Below are positions 42,048-50,995 of a stretch of 50,995 nucleotides of DNA, piece by piece. How positions within the stretch are numbered: position 1 is the stretch's first letter; each line of letters opens with the position of its first letter. A program made the translations under genes and the position numbers. This DNA comes from Alphaproteobacteria bacterium. Lineage in GTDB: Bacteria; Pseudomonadota; Alphaproteobacteria; Rhodospirillales; Rhodospirillaceae. The DNA lies in assembly GCA_012103295.1 (NCBI GenBank), contig WLXB01000009.1, positions 1 to 50,995 on the forward strand, read 5' to 3'. The notes beneath the pieces were generated by a model. That model had not been told where the DNA came from and ran no database searches. It saw nothing but the letters and a program-made list of their open reading frames with translations.

Positions 42048-44156
42048 TCAACCCGACCGCAGAGTCTGGATGGCCGCATCCTGTTCAAACAGGTAGAGCA
42101 AGGTGCGCAAGGCTTCGCCGCGATCCGTCTTCAGGTCTGGATCTCGTTCCAGAATCAGCTTGGTATCATCACGCGCCATAATCAGGAGGTCGCCATGAAC
42201 GGCGAGATCAGCCAGGCGAAACTCGGGCAGGCCACTTTGTCGTGTCCCGAGTACTTCGCCGCCACCGCGGAGTTTGAGGTCTTCTTCGGCGATCACAAAG
42301 CCGTCTTCTGTATCTCGCATTGTGTTGAGGCGGGCTTTTGCGGTCTCGGTGAGCGGAGCATGGTAGAGCAGCAAGCACGTTGACGCCTGTTCTCCCCGGC
42401 CAATGCGGCCGCGCAGTTGGTGGAGTTGGGCCAGCCCAAAGCGTTCGGCGTGTTCGATGATCATCACGGTTGCTTCGGGAACGTCGACTCCAACCTCAAT
42501 AACTGTTGTCGCGACAAGAACTTTGGGGCCGTTGGGGTTGTCGTTACCGGCAAAGGCAGCCATCGCGGCATCTTTTTCTGGGCCTTTGAGGCGACCGTGG
42601 ACCATGGCGACGTTGTCTTCGCCAAGAATTTGACTGAGATGGCGATGACGGTCTTCAGCCGCGGCCAAATCTGAGGTCTCTGATTCCTCGACCAGAGGGC
42701 AGATCCAATAAACTTTCGCACCAGATTTTATGGCTCGCTGCACCGCGGAGATGGTCTCGACTAGCCGCTCTAGGTTGACCAGCCGCGTATCGACCGGCTT
42801 TCGGCCCGGCGGCTTTTCATCCAGGCGGGAGACATCCATATCGCCATAGGCGGTGAGGGTGAGGGTTCTTGGGATCGGCGTTGCTGTCATCACCAGCATA
42901 TCGACGCCACGACGTTTTTGGGCCAGTTCTAGCCTTTGATGGACACCAAAACGGTGTTGTTCATCGACAACCGCGATCAAGAGATCGTGAAACTCAACAT
43001 CTTTTTGAAACAGCGCGTGTGTCCCGACCAGTATCGAGGTTTTGCCGCTTGAGACGTTATCAAGCACAGCCTCGCGCGCCTTCCCTTTGATACGACCACT
43101 GAGAAACGCGATTGAGACCCCACAAGCTGCACATAACGGCTCTAGTGTGGCGAGATGCTGCTGTGCGAGCAATTCAGTTGGGACCATGAGGGCCGCCTGA
43201 CCGCCGGCCTCCACAGCGGAAAGCATTGTGAGGAGTGCGACAACAGTTTTGCCGCTGCCAACATCGCCCTGCAGCAGGCGCAACATCCGTGTGGCATCCG
43301 CTAAATCTTGGTCGATTTCCGCGAGGGTCCGGGATTGAGCACCCGTTAGTGTGAACGGCAGGGCCTCAATGGCTTTGCGACGCAGCTGACCATCACCCTG
43401 TATTGAACGTCCAGCCAGGCGGCGGGCTTTGACCCGGACCAGGGCCAGCGCCAATTGGTTTGATAACAGTTCGTCATAGGCGAGGCGGTGCCGGATGGGG
43501 CTGGTGGCATCTAACTCGAAGCCGGTTTCAGGATGATGCGCCGCAGTTAGGGCGTCCTTCCAGGGTGGCCACTGGTCGCGCTTAATCTGCGCCGCGTCCA
43601 GCCATTCTGGGACATCGGGTAAACGCTCCATGGCGCTATCGACAGCTTTGACCAGTGTTTTTGGAGACAGGCCGGCAGTGAGCGGGTAGATCGGCTCAAC
43701 TCGTTGAATGGCCTCTTTTTGGCTTTCGGTCACAACGTGGTCCGGATGCGCCATTTGACGTTTGCCGTCATAGACCTCGACCTTACCGCTGATCACGCGG
43801 GTCTCGCCGCTCGGCAGGGTCTGGTTCAGGTAATCTGCTTGGGCATGGAAAAACGTGAGGGTGATGCGGCCGGTGTCGTCGCCGCAGGTCACTTTGTAGG
43901 GCAAGCGCGAATTACGCGTGGGCGGCGGACTGTGGGCCAAGACGTCTACAGTTAACGTGCAAATCCGTCCGGGTGGTGCATCACCGACCTTTGGCGAGAA
44001 CCGCCGGTCAATCAGTCCATTGGGCAGATGCCAGATCAGATCAATCAAGCGACTGCCTGCCACTTTCTCCAGCAGTTTAGCGATGCGTGGCCCGATACCG
44101 GTCAGTGTATCCACTGCGGCGAAGAGGGGGTTGAGGATGGTGGGACGAAGGGCCAT
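42048..44156 (-). CDS. recG: ATP-dependent DNA helicase RecG
   Basis: 702 aa, normal length. An N-terminal wedge/OB domain (LTGIGPRIAKLLEKVAG, then DLIWHLPNGLIDR) and helicase motifs follow: Walker A LLQGDVGSGKTVVALL near residue 295, motif II VVDEQHRFGVHQR near 396, motif III TATPIPRTL, and QLRGRIGRGEQAS (motif VI). It reverses stalled replication forks and resolves Holliday junctions. It diverges from sdhE-mfd. Confidence 0.97.
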   Translation of the reverse strand: MALRPTILNPLFAAVDTLTGIGPRIAKLLEKVAGSRLIDLIWHLPNGLIDRRFSPKVGDAPPGRICTLTVDVLAHSPPPTRNSRLPYKVTCGDDTGRITLTFFHAQADYLNQTLPSGETRVISGKVEVYDGKRQMAHPDHVVTESQKEAIQRVEPIYPLTAGLSPKTLVKAVDSAMERLPDVPEWLDAAQIKRDQWPPWKDALTAAHHPETGFELDATSPIRHRLAYDELLSNQLALALVRVKARRLAGRSIQGDGQLRRKAIEALPFTLTGAQSRTLAEIDQDLADATRMLRLLQGDVGSGKTVVALLTMLSAVEAGGQAALMVPTELLAQQHLATLEPLCAACGVSIAFLSGRIKGKAREAVLDNVSSGKTSILVGTHALFQKDVEFHDLLIAVVDEQHRFGVHQRLELAQKRRGVDMLVMTATPIPRTLTLTAYGDMDVSRLDEKPPGRKPVDTRLVNLERLVETISAVQRAIKSGAKVYWICPLVEESETSDLAAAEDRHRHLSQILGEDNVAMVHGRLKGPEKDAAMAAFAGNDNPNGPKVLVATTVIEVGVDVPEATVMIIEHAERFGLAQLHQLRGRIGRGEQASTCLLLYHAPLTETAKARLNTMRDTEDGFVIAEEDLKLRGGGEVLGTRQSGLPEFRLADLAVHGDLLIMARDDTKLILERDPDLKTDRGEALRTLLYLFEQDAAIQTLRSG

Positions 44157-44301
44157 GGCGGTCTTTTAAGTATACGAGAACGGGTCAATTGCGAAGCGGC
44201 GCTGACACCGTTATACCCTGCTTTCAGACCGGCAGCCTTGGGAAAGACGTTCCCTTTTTGGCGTGAGCCGGAGTTTTGGATTCTGGATCGCGCATTCTGA
44301 C

Positions 44302-44568
44302 ATGGACCGAGAGATACAACGCAAGCGCCTGAAATACCGGGCCACACACCGCGGGACCAAGGAAGCGGACGCGATTATAGGCGGCTTTGTGATCGCCAAT
44401 ATCCAGGATTTGAGTGACGATCAGCTTGATGCGCTTGAGTCCTTTTTGGATTGTCCCGATCCAGACATATCGGACTGGCTGCGGGGTGTCTCAGATCCGC
44501 CAGAGGGGTCTTTCGGAGCCACTCTCGAGCTTCTTTTGACGTATCAGAAAAGCCTGCTAACGGATTGA
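44302..44568 (+). CDS. sdhE: FAD assembly factor SdhE (succinate dehydrogenase assembly factor 2 type)
   Basis: 88 aa from ATG 44302; a longer in-frame start at 44263 lacks support. The signature RGxxE is present as HRGTKEADAI (R17-G18-T19-K20-E21), followed by LSDDQLDALESFLDCPDPDISDWL, a helical bundle end (split: LDALESFLDCPDPD). SdhE helps covalent attachment of FAD to SdhA. It lies between recG (divergent) and mfd (4 bp downstream), a familiar alphaproteobacterial arrangement. Confidence 0.93.
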   Translation: MDREIQRKRLKYRATHRGTKEADAIIGGFVIANIQDLSDDQLDALESFLDCPDPDISDWLRGVSDPPEGSFGATLELLLTYQKSLLTD

Positions 44569-44572
44569 ATTT

Positions 44573-47500
44573 ATGAGTGAAGTTACGCAGGTTAGACGCA
44601 AAGCGATTGCCGGAGCGCCAGAGGGTGTTGATGCCCTGGTGTTGGCCGACCAGGCCCGACAAAACCCTAACGGCCACCTTCATATCGTATCCGACGACAT
44701 GCGGCTTTCGAGCCTAAAGGATAGCCTGCGATTCTTTGCCCCTGATGTGACTGTTTTGGCGTTCCCGGCTTGGGATTGCGTGCCCTATGACCGCGTGTCT
44801 CCGCATGCCGATGTTGTCGCCCGGCGGATGGATGTCTTGCTGCGGCTGGCAGCGGTTGGGGAAGACGCGGAAAAGGGGCCTCGGCTGTTGATCACGACCG
44901 CGAGTGCCATTCTTCAACGAGTGCCGCCGATATCAGCCTTTCGCGGCATGGTGCGTGAAATTAAACCGGGCTCTCGCCTGAACACGGACGACTTGGCGGT
45001 TGATCTCAGCCGTACCGGCTATCAACGGGCTGAACAGGTGATGGAGCCCGGTGAATTCGCCATACGTGGTGGATTGGTCGATCTGTATGCGCCGGGCCAT
45101 GAAGACCCAGTGCGGATCGATTTGTTCGGGGATGAGGTCGAAACGCTACGCTCCTTTGACCCAGTGGATCAGCGGACAACGGGCAAAATTGCGTCACTTC
45201 GCCTCAAACCGATGAGTGAGGTCTTGCTATCGAAAGACGCAATCGAACGATTCCGAACCGGCTATCGCGAATTGTTTGGAGCCGTATCCAGCACTGATCT
45301 TCTTTATGAGGCGGTTTCGAATGGTCAGACCTATCCGGGGTTTGAGCATTGGCTCCCGCTGTTTCACGCTGGATTGGACACTTTGTTTGCCTATTTGCCA
45401 GACAGCGGTCTATCGCTGGATCATCAAGTTGAAGATGCTATCGCCGCGCGCTTGGATTTGGTCCGCGACTACTATGAAAGCCGAAGAATTGCTGACCCCT
45501 CCAGCGGTGGGGCTAAGCTGGGGCTGGATGAAGGCGGCGCGGTCTATCATCCGGTGCCTCCCGCTAAATTATTTCTCGATGAAAAGGAGTGGTCGCGGAC
45601 ACTGCTGGCGTCGCAGCCTACGGACATCCGGCCGTTTGAAGCCGTTGATGTTGACGACTCTGCTACGGATGCGGGCGGTCGCCCTGGGCGGGACTTTGCC
45701 GATATTCGCGCCCAGCCTGATGGCAATATCTACGACGCCTTCAAGGTGCATGCGACCGAGCAACGTGCGGCAGGCCGTAAAGTCGTGGTTGCCGCAAACA
45801 CGGAGGGCTCACGCCGGCGCCTTGTCGGTTTGTTTCACGATCATAATCTGGTCACCGCTAAGGCCGTCGATAGTTTTGCGGATCTAGAAGGCGGGCCAGC
45901 CACTGACATTGCTGTGATTGTCCTGCCCTTGGGGCGTGGTTTTGTCACGACGTCGCTCGCACTAACGACTGAGCAGGATTTGCTTGGCGAACGTTTGGCA
46001 CGGCGTACGCGCCGCCGTAAGGCTGAAGCGTTCATCGCGGATGCGTCGCAGCTTGGCGAAGGTGACATTGTCGTCCACCTGGAACATGGCATAGGCCGTT
46101 ATGGTGGATTGGTCACGTTGGATGTTGGCGGCGCGCCTCATGATTGCTTGAAAGTCAGTTACCACGGCGACGACCGGTTATTCGTGCCGGTGGAGAACAT
46201 CGAGGTTCTATCCCGTTTCGGGTCAGAACAGGACAACATGGCGTTGGATAAGCTCGGTGGCGTTGCCTGGCAGGCGCGCAAAGCCAAGCTCAAAGAGCGC
46301 ATTCGTGAAATGGCCGAACAGTTGATTCGGGTCGCTGCGGCGCGGGAGCTAAAACCAGCTGAGACTTTCTTGCCGCCAGAGGGCGCCTATGACGAGTTTT
46401 GCGCCCGGTTCGCCTTTTCGGAAACCGACGATCAGCTTCGCGCCATTGCTGACGTGATGGAAGACTTCGCCAAAGGGCGACCGATGGACCGGTTAATCTG
46501 CGGTGATGTCGGTTTTGGAAAGACAGAAGTCGCCCTGCGCGCGGCCTTTGTCGCCGCCTTGACGGGGGTACAGGTTGCGATTGTGGTGCCGACAACGCTG
46601 TTGGCGCGGCAACATTTTGCAACTTTTAAAACCCGGTTCGAAGGATTTCCAATCAAAGTCCGGCAGTTGTCTCGACTGGTGACAACAAATGAGGCTAACG
46701 ATGTGCGTGATGGTCTCAAGTCAGGCACCGTTGACGTAGTGATCGGTACTCATGCGTTGCTCGCGAAGTCTGTCAGTTTCGCTAACCTTGGTCTTCTCGT
46801 TGTTGATGAAGAACAGCACTTCGGGGTTGGCCATAAGGAACGGCTGAAGCAGATCAAAGCAGACGTACATGTTCTAACCCTGACTGCGACACCGATTCCA
46901 CGAACCTTGCAGATGGCATTGACCGGGGTTCGTGACCTCAGCTTGATCGCGACGCCACCAGTGGATCGCCTGGCTGTAAGAACCTTCCTGTTGCCCTTTG
47001 ATCGGGTGGTCGTCCGCGAAGCCCTGATGCGGGAGCGATTCCGTGGCGGGCAGTCCTTCTATGTTTGTCCACGCTTGGCTGATCTGGATGCAGTGGCCTC
47101 CCAACTGCGAAAACTGGTGCCAGAGATCAAGGTGACGATGGCGCACGGCCAGATGGCGCCAACTGCACTTGAAGATGTCATGACCGCGTTCGCTGATGGG
47201 GAATACGACGTATTGTTAGCGACGAACATAATTGAATCCGGGCTGGACCTGCCGCGTGTGAATACGATCATTATTCACCGGTCAGATATGTTCGGCCTGT
47301 CGCAATTGTATCAATTGCGGGGTCGTGTCGGCCGTTCAAAAACACGGGCGTATGCCTATCTCACCGTTCCCGCGAACAAGAAGCTGACAGCGACAGCGGA
47401 AAAGCGCCTCGATGTTATGCAGACGCTGGATAGCCTTGGCGCTGGATTCTCACTTGCGAGTCATGATCTCGATATTCGGGGAGCCGGCAATTTGCTGGGG

Positions 47501-48082
47501 GATGAGCAATCGGGACACATCAAAGAAGTTGGGATTGAGTTGTACCAACAGTTGCTCGAAGAAGCCGTCGCGGCTGCCCGGGACGGGGGTGGGCGCGATG
47601 CGGTCGCTGTAGAAGAAAGCTTCTCACCGCAAATCACACTCGGCGCCCCAGTTCTTATTCCAGAAACCTATGTCAGAGATTTGGGCGCTCGTTTGGCCTT
47701 GTATCGCCGCGCTGCCGATTTAGCAGATGAGATGGAAATTAACGACTTCGCGTCAGAGCTTGAAGACCGATTTGGTAGGGTGCCGTTAGAAGTTGAAAAT
47801 CTTTTGCAGGTTGTCGCTATTAAGGCGCTGTGCCGCACGGCCCACATTGAAAAAATCGATGCCGGGCCGAAGGGTGCTGTTCTCAGTCTCTATAAAAACG
47901 AATTTCCAAACCCCGCGGGGCTGATTGAGTTTATTTCTCAGCAGGCCGGCACTGTAAAAGTGCGGCCGGATCATAAAATCGTGATCATGCGGCTGTGGGA
48001 TGACGTCGAAGAACGGATGACGGGAATAAAGCAAATGCTGGGTAGATTGGCCGAATTAGCCGAGGTTGATCCGGACGCCTAG
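44573..48082 (+). CDS. mfd: Transcription-repair coupling factor Mfd
   Basis: 1169 aa. UvrB-like N-terminal domains (1-340, with AFPAWDCVPYDRVSPHADVV), an RNA-polymerase interacting region (VHLEHGIGRYGGLVTLDVGG about 500-520), and a RecG-like translocase: GDVGFGKTEVALRAAF near 644, DEEQHFGVGHKERLK near 744, TATPIPRTLQMAL and QLRGRVGRSKTRAYAYL. It removes stalled RNA polymerase and recruits UvrA. The weak ribosome-binding site and 4-bp gap suggest coupling with sdhE. Confidence 0.97.
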   Translation: MSEVTQVRRKAIAGAPEGVDALVLADQARQNPNGHLHIVSDDMRLSSLKDSLRFFAPDVTVLAFPAWDCVPYDRVSPHADVVARRMDVLLRLAAVGEDAEKGPRLLITTASAILQRVPPISAFRGMVREIKPGSRLNTDDLAVDLSRTGYQRAEQVMEPGEFAIRGGLVDLYAPGHEDPVRIDLFGDEVETLRSFDPVDQRTTGKIASLRLKPMSEVLLSKDAIERFRTGYRELFGAVSSTDLLYEAVSNGQTYPGFEHWLPLFHAGLDTLFAYLPDSGLSLDHQVEDAIAARLDLVRDYYESRRIADPSSGGAKLGLDEGGAVYHPVPPAKLFLDEKEWSRTLLASQPTDIRPFEAVDVDDSATDAGGRPGRDFADIRAQPDGNIYDAFKVHATEQRAAGRKVVVAANTEGSRRRLVGLFHDHNLVTAKAVDSFADLEGGPATDIAVIVLPLGRGFVTTSLALTTEQDLLGERLARRTRRRKAEAFIADASQLGEGDIVVHLEHGIGRYGGLVTLDVGGAPHDCLKVSYHGDDRLFVPVENIEVLSRFGSEQDNMALDKLGGVAWQARKAKLKERIREMAEQLIRVAAARELKPAETFLPPEGAYDEFCARFAFSETDDQLRAIADVMEDFAKGRPMDRLICGDVGFGKTEVALRAAFVAALTGVQVAIVVPTTLLARQHFATFKTRFEGFPIKVRQLSRLVTTNEANDVRDGLKSGTVDVVIGTHALLAKSVSFANLGLLVVDEEQHFGVGHKERLKQIKADVHVLTLTATPIPRTLQMALTGVRDLSLIATPPVDRLAVRTFLLPFDRVVVREALMRERFRGGQSFYVCPRLADLDAVASQLRKLVPEIKVTMAHGQMAPTALEDVMTAFADGEYDVLLATNIIESGLDLPRVNTIIIHRSDMFGLSQLYQLRGRVGRSKTRAYAYLTVPANKKLTATAEKRLDVMQTLDSLGAGFSLASHDLDIRGAGNLLGDEQSGHIKEVGIELYQQLLEEAVAAARDGGGRDAVAVEESFSPQITLGAPVLIPETYVRDLGARLALYRRAADLADEMEINDFASELEDRFGRVPLEVENLLQVVAIKALCRTAHIEKIDAGPKGAVLSLYKNEFPNPAGLIEFISQQAGTVKVRPDHKIVIMRLWDDVEERMTGIKQMLGRLAELAEVDPDA

Positions 48083-48121
48083 GGGCTTTGGTCAGGGCAT
48101 CGATAGGCGTAAACTACGGTT

Positions 48122-48682
48122 ATGTCTGATCTCACGATCACGTCTGCTAGAATTCTGATTGCGCCGGCAGTCTCTGACTTTGGCATCGCCCCGTTCAACC
48201 AGCGTGGCATAACAAGCACTGGTGGGCCAACGACTTCCACGGGTCGTCTTGGCATCGTCGTTGACTCTGTAACTTTAAGTGCTGACGCGCGAGCCTTGCT
48301 TGGCCAGGTTACTTCCGGGGGATTCGACAGCCGCACTGGCGCGGTGAGCCAGTTGATTGATGGCGTTGGTTCAGGGACTCAATTCGGCGCCGTTGACCTC
48401 AATGGTGCGATCTTCTTTGGCCAGGATCTCTCCGGTTCGGTATTCAACGGGACTATTCTAACGGATGCGAATTTTTCTGGCGTAGACCTAAGCAATACTC
48501 GGTTTATCAACAGTCTGGTTTCGGGCGCTAACTTTAATCAGGCGAATATTTCCGGGGCCGATTTAACGGGAGCCCAAGGTCTCACCTTTGATCAAATTTC
48601 CGGTGCAACGTTCTCTACTTCAACCGCGTTCCCTCAAGACATTGGCAATCAAATTCTTGGCAACTTCACAGGGATTGGTTAG
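48122..48682 (+). CDS. Pentapeptide-repeat protein
   Basis: 186 aa. An N-terminal non-repeat part (LTADARALLGQ region) is followed at about 95-150 by roughly ten A(D/N)LxX-type repeats: GAVDLNGAIFFGQDLSGSVF, NGTILTDANFSGVDLSNTRF, INSLVSGANFNQANISGADL. These form a right-handed quadrilateral beta-helix. Function is unknown: some family members mimic DNA and protect gyrase (Qnr, MfpA), but those are longer. There is no clear signal peptide or ribosome-binding site. Confidence 0.85.
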   Translation: MSDLTITSARILIAPAVSDFGIAPFNQRGITSTGGPTTSTGRLGIVVDSVTLSADARALLGQVTSGGFDSRTGAVSQLIDGVGSGTQFGAVDLNGAIFFGQDLSGSVFNGTILTDANFSGVDLSNTRFINSLVSGANFNQANISGADLTGAQGLTFDQISGATFSTSTAFPQDIGNQILGNFTGIG

Positions 48683-48803
48683 CGCATCGGTAGCATCTCT
48701 GAGTGGTCATCGACTTACTTTTTCTTGCGTTTCCGGATCAAATGCGCACACTTTGGCTGTGGGTAGGACCGCCAGTTAAGTGATCTAAGAAAGGTTTCTG
48801 CAC

Positions 48804-49700
48804 GTGCTTAAGAGTTTTGTTGCCCGCAGTTCGCGGTGGCGTTTCGTTCCTTTATTCTCATTCTGTCCTATTGGCCTTCTTGTTGCCTTGCTCACGAACA
48901 TTGCAACACCGACTGTTGTGCAAGCGCAGGGGTGGAACCTTGGGGCTCTTGAATCAGCCTACGATGACTTCGCTGGTTACCTGGAAGAGATGGGTGAGTT
49001 CTCGCCGGAGGATTGGCAGTACAAAATTGGTGCGGCTGTCGGAAGTGTGCCGGATTATTCCGGTTCAGATCAGTACGAGACCAAAGGCCTCCCCATTTTT
49101 CAAATTCGCTACAAGGACGATGTCTGGATCGATCCCTTAGGCGTGCGGGTCAAAGTTTGGAGCACGAGCTGTTGTAGATTGCTCGCCCAAGTTGGCATCG
49201 CACCGGGGCGGAGCCCTGACAAAGATAGCCGAGTCTTTCAGCTTCCAGATATTTCGACCGGTGCGGACGTCGGTTTTACCTTTGAGGGCCAGGTCGCAAA
49301 ATATTTTGCCTTTCGTTTAAGGGCGCGCCAGGAAATTGCTGGCGGTCATGGCTGGACTGGGCTGGCGGCATCCTTCGGAACCATCATTCAAACTGGAATG
49401 GTTCGGGTGATTCCAGAGATTGGAACCGAGTGGAAAAGCAACAAGTACATGGACGCTTATTTCGGCGTACCAGCGTCGGCGACCGCGGCAACTGGATATG
49501 CGGCCTATGATCCCGGGAGCGGTTTTGAAGATGTCGCCTTTCGTCTGACCTCCTTTTATGACTTGGATGAGCAATGGCAGTTGATCATGAGGGGAGAGGC
49601 GAAACTCATGCTCAAAGAAGCCAAAAACGCACCGTTTGTCGTTCAAGACGGCGATAGTTTCCAAGCCCTTTTCGGCATGGGTGTACTGTACACGTTCTAA
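48804..49700 (+). CDS. MipA/OmpV family outer-membrane protein
   Basis: 298 aa starting at GTG 48804 (AAAGG upstream). The signal region is long (FVPLFSFCPIGLLVALLTNI, cleavage probably at VQAQG). The barrel starts YKIGAAVGSVPDYSGSDQYE with the typical YxGS pattern, continues FQIRYKDDVWIDPLGVRVK, and ends FGMGVLYTF with terminal Phe. Family members bind MltA or act as outer-membrane channels. There are CC residues at STSCCRL. The function is not determined. Confidence 0.88.
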   Translation: MLKSFVARSSRWRFVPLFSFCPIGLLVALLTNIATPTVVQAQGWNLGALESAYDDFAGYLEEMGEFSPEDWQYKIGAAVGSVPDYSGSDQYETKGLPIFQIRYKDDVWIDPLGVRVKVWSTSCCRLLAQVGIAPGRSPDKDSRVFQLPDISTGADVGFTFEGQVAKYFAFRLRARQEIAGGHGWTGLAASFGTIIQTGMVRVIPEIGTEWKSNKYMDAYFGVPASATAATGYAAYDPGSGFEDVAFRLTSFYDLDEQWQLIMRGEAKLMLKEAKNAPFVVQDGDSFQALFGMGVLYTF

Positions 49701-49816
49701 GCCGCACTCTGCCTAAGCCATAGTCGTCACCCTTTGTTACCGAAAGCCCCTTGGGATAAGGCGGGCATAGGCGTAGAATTTTCCCTTGATCAGACGTGAA
49801 TTAAGGGAGGCTCAGC

Positions 49817-50962
49817 ATGTTCATCAATTTTTGGTATGCGGCCGGACGGTCGGACGACATCACGAACGAAGCGCCCACCAAGGTACGGATGCTCGGATTG
49901 GATTTTGTTGTGTTCAGAGATTCCTCCGGACAGGTCCATTGCCTGAACGATACATGCGTCCATCGCGGTGGGTCTTTGGGGAACGGCAAGATCAAAGGTG
50001 ACTGCGTTCAGTGTCCTTATCACGGCTGGGAATTTGATGGTGATGGAGCCTGTCAAAAAGTGCCGTCACTCGGTCCGGGCGGTAAGCCTCCGGCGCGAGC
50101 GCGCACCGACTCCTATCCGGTTGAAGAAAAGTTTGGCCTTGTGCACGTCTTTCTGGGTGATCTGCCCGAAGCGGACCGGCCGCCGATCATGGATATTCCC
50201 GAATACGGCACCGAAGGGTGGCGGGCGACGATCCAACAGTATGACTGGGTGATTGATTATCAACGCTCAGTAGAGAATGCCTTGGACCCGGCCCACAATG
50301 AATTCGTCCATCCGACTCACGGGTTCTCAGGCGCAGATCCGGATTATCACGTTCCGCCATTAAACATTGATGAGACAGATTGGGGCACCGGCTTCCTGGT
50401 TGAATATAAAGCACCGCCCTTGACCGACGATAAAATGCGAGAAGGCACAGGGCGGGAGAAAAACGCGATGATTACGGCCGGGTCTTGGACCCATGGGCCG
50501 ACGTGCAATGTTACGCGCATTAATCCGATGCCCGACAAACATATTCATCAGTACAGCTTTAAGACACCGGTCGATGACACCAACTCACGATCCTATCTGA
50601 TTAACTTGCGTAATTTTGTGATCGAACCGGAAAACGACGAACGGATGATGACTCGCAATGACGTGGTTGCCGGGCAGGACGGTGAAATTCTCGAATATAT
50701 GAATCCACTGGTCACACCGCCGACCAACACCAAAGAAATCTTCGTGCCTGCCGATGGGGCTATTGCCCGCTATCGGGAAATTCTTAAAGGCTGGGAAGCC
50801 AAGGGCTGGAAGATCGACATCGACAAAGTTGAGGCCGATCGCAAACACATTGCCTATGCGATTCCGAGCCCCGCGCGGCGCAATGCCAAAGGCTGGGTCA
50901 TTGACCCGGTGCCGGTGGTTGAGTCTTCAGACACGGATAGTGTGAAACAAGCGGCTGAGTAG
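49817..50962 (+). CDS. Rieske non-heme iron oxygenase, alpha-subunit type
   Basis: 381 aa with GGGAGG upstream of the ATG. Rieske [2Fe-2S] ligands are C47-x-H49 and C66-x2-H69 in TCVHRGGSLG and CVQCPYHGWEF. The mononuclear iron site is at about 156-165 in NALDPAHNEFVH (H160, H165). The C-terminal part is vanillate-demethylase or phthalate-dioxygenase-like in layout. It oxidises an aromatic or related substrate; the reductase partner is not in the window, and the substrate is unknown. It ends 2 bp before a tRNA 3' end on the other strand. Confidence 0.92.
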   Translation: MFINFWYAAGRSDDITNEAPTKVRMLGLDFVVFRDSSGQVHCLNDTCVHRGGSLGNGKIKGDCVQCPYHGWEFDGDGACQKVPSLGPGGKPPARARTDSYPVEEKFGLVHVFLGDLPEADRPPIMDIPEYGTEGWRATIQQYDWVIDYQRSVENALDPAHNEFVHPTHGFSGADPDYHVPPLNIDETDWGTGFLVEYKAPPLTDDKMREGTGREKNAMITAGSWTHGPTCNVTRINPMPDKHIHQYSFKTPVDDTNSRSYLINLRNFVIEPENDERMMTRNDVVAGQDGEILEYMNPLVTPPTNTKEIFVPADGAIARYREILKGWEAKGWKIDIDKVEADRKHIAYAIPSPARRNAKGWVIDPVPVVESSDTDSVKQAAE

Positions 50963-50964
50963 GA

Positions 50965-50995
50965 TGGTAGCGGAGGAGAGATTTGAACTCCCGAT
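50965..50995 (-). tRNA. tRNA 3' portion, isotype not determined
   Basis: On the minus strand the last 31 bases read as a tRNA end: T-arm GGGAG-TTCAAAT-CTCTC, acceptor 3' strand CTCCGCT, discriminator A and encoded CCA (50967-50965). The T-loop sequence TTCAAAT is typical. The anticodon lies beyond the window edge, so the amino acid cannot be named; the ending resembles elongator tRNA-Met in some alphaproteobacteria. Confidence 0.82.

Noticed and set aside
48122-48682. Qnr/MfpA-type gyrase-protecting pentapeptide protein
   Set aside because: The repeat region is only about 55-60 residues, much shorter than the DNA-mimic proteins, and it is not near gyrase genes.

Overview
The window looks like chromosomal DNA of an alphaproteobacterium, probably near Rhodospirillales; this is inferred from gene order and regulatory sites, not from a marker tree. 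Evidence: a trpG-trpD-trpC-moaC-moeA-lexA run converging on comEC; LexA operators of the alphaproteobacterial direct-repeat form GTTC-N7-GTTC in front of lexA and uvrA; the recG / sdhE / mfd neighbourhood; and gyrA-coaD-peptidylprolyl isomerase-tRNA-Lys. Most of the sequence is GC-rich, with one clearly AT-richer block at about 18.2-20.4 kb.

Layout. 1-9.4 kb: the 3' end of comEC, the autoregulated SOS repressor lexA, a secreted protein of unknown function, molybdenum-cofactor genes moeA and moaC, tryptophan genes trpC, trpD and trpG (trpE is absent), an MFS exporter and a Tat-type flavoprotein. 9.4-18.1 kb: accessory metabolism, with a small acidic protein, an alpha/beta hydrolase whose nucleophile position looks displaced, an SRPBCC protein, a glutathione-reductase-like flavoenzyme flanked by 84-bp direct repeats, two tandem cytochrome P460 genes with a LysR regulator and a candidate operator, a lectin-like secreted protein and two VOC proteins. 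One VOC gene has an in-frame TAA at codon 3.

18.2-20.4 kb: an AT-rich three-gene block (DUF488, an unrecognised 264-aa protein, and a two-domain protein ending in a nucleoside-deoxyribosyltransferase/TIR-like domain). It abuts the 3' end of uvrA and is the best candidate here for an uncharacterised conflict or stress system. 20.4-33.8 kb: uvrA with its LexA box, a TonB-dependent receptor, an orphan ParA next to a CYTH-CHAD polyphosphate-type protein, ssb with tandem DnaA-box-like sequences, gyrA, coaD, a periplasmic cyclophilin and tRNA-Lys(TTT).

33.8-41.1 kb: a methyltransferase, a DUF1838 gene broken by one in-frame TAA and bordered by related repeats, and a four-gene GldA/permease/GldG/DUF4340 transporter operon. 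41.1-51 kb: recG with a NUDIX hydrolase, a thioredoxin-like ferredoxin and a 52-aa membrane protein; divergently sdhE and mfd; then a pentapeptide-repeat protein, a MipA/OmpV outer-membrane protein, a Rieske oxygenase and the 3' end of a tRNA on the minus strand.

DNA repair and topology genes (lexA, uvrA, ssb, gyrA, recG, mfd) are unusually dense. The accessory genes between them carry most of the oddities: low GC, flanking repeats, premature stops and missing catalytic residues.
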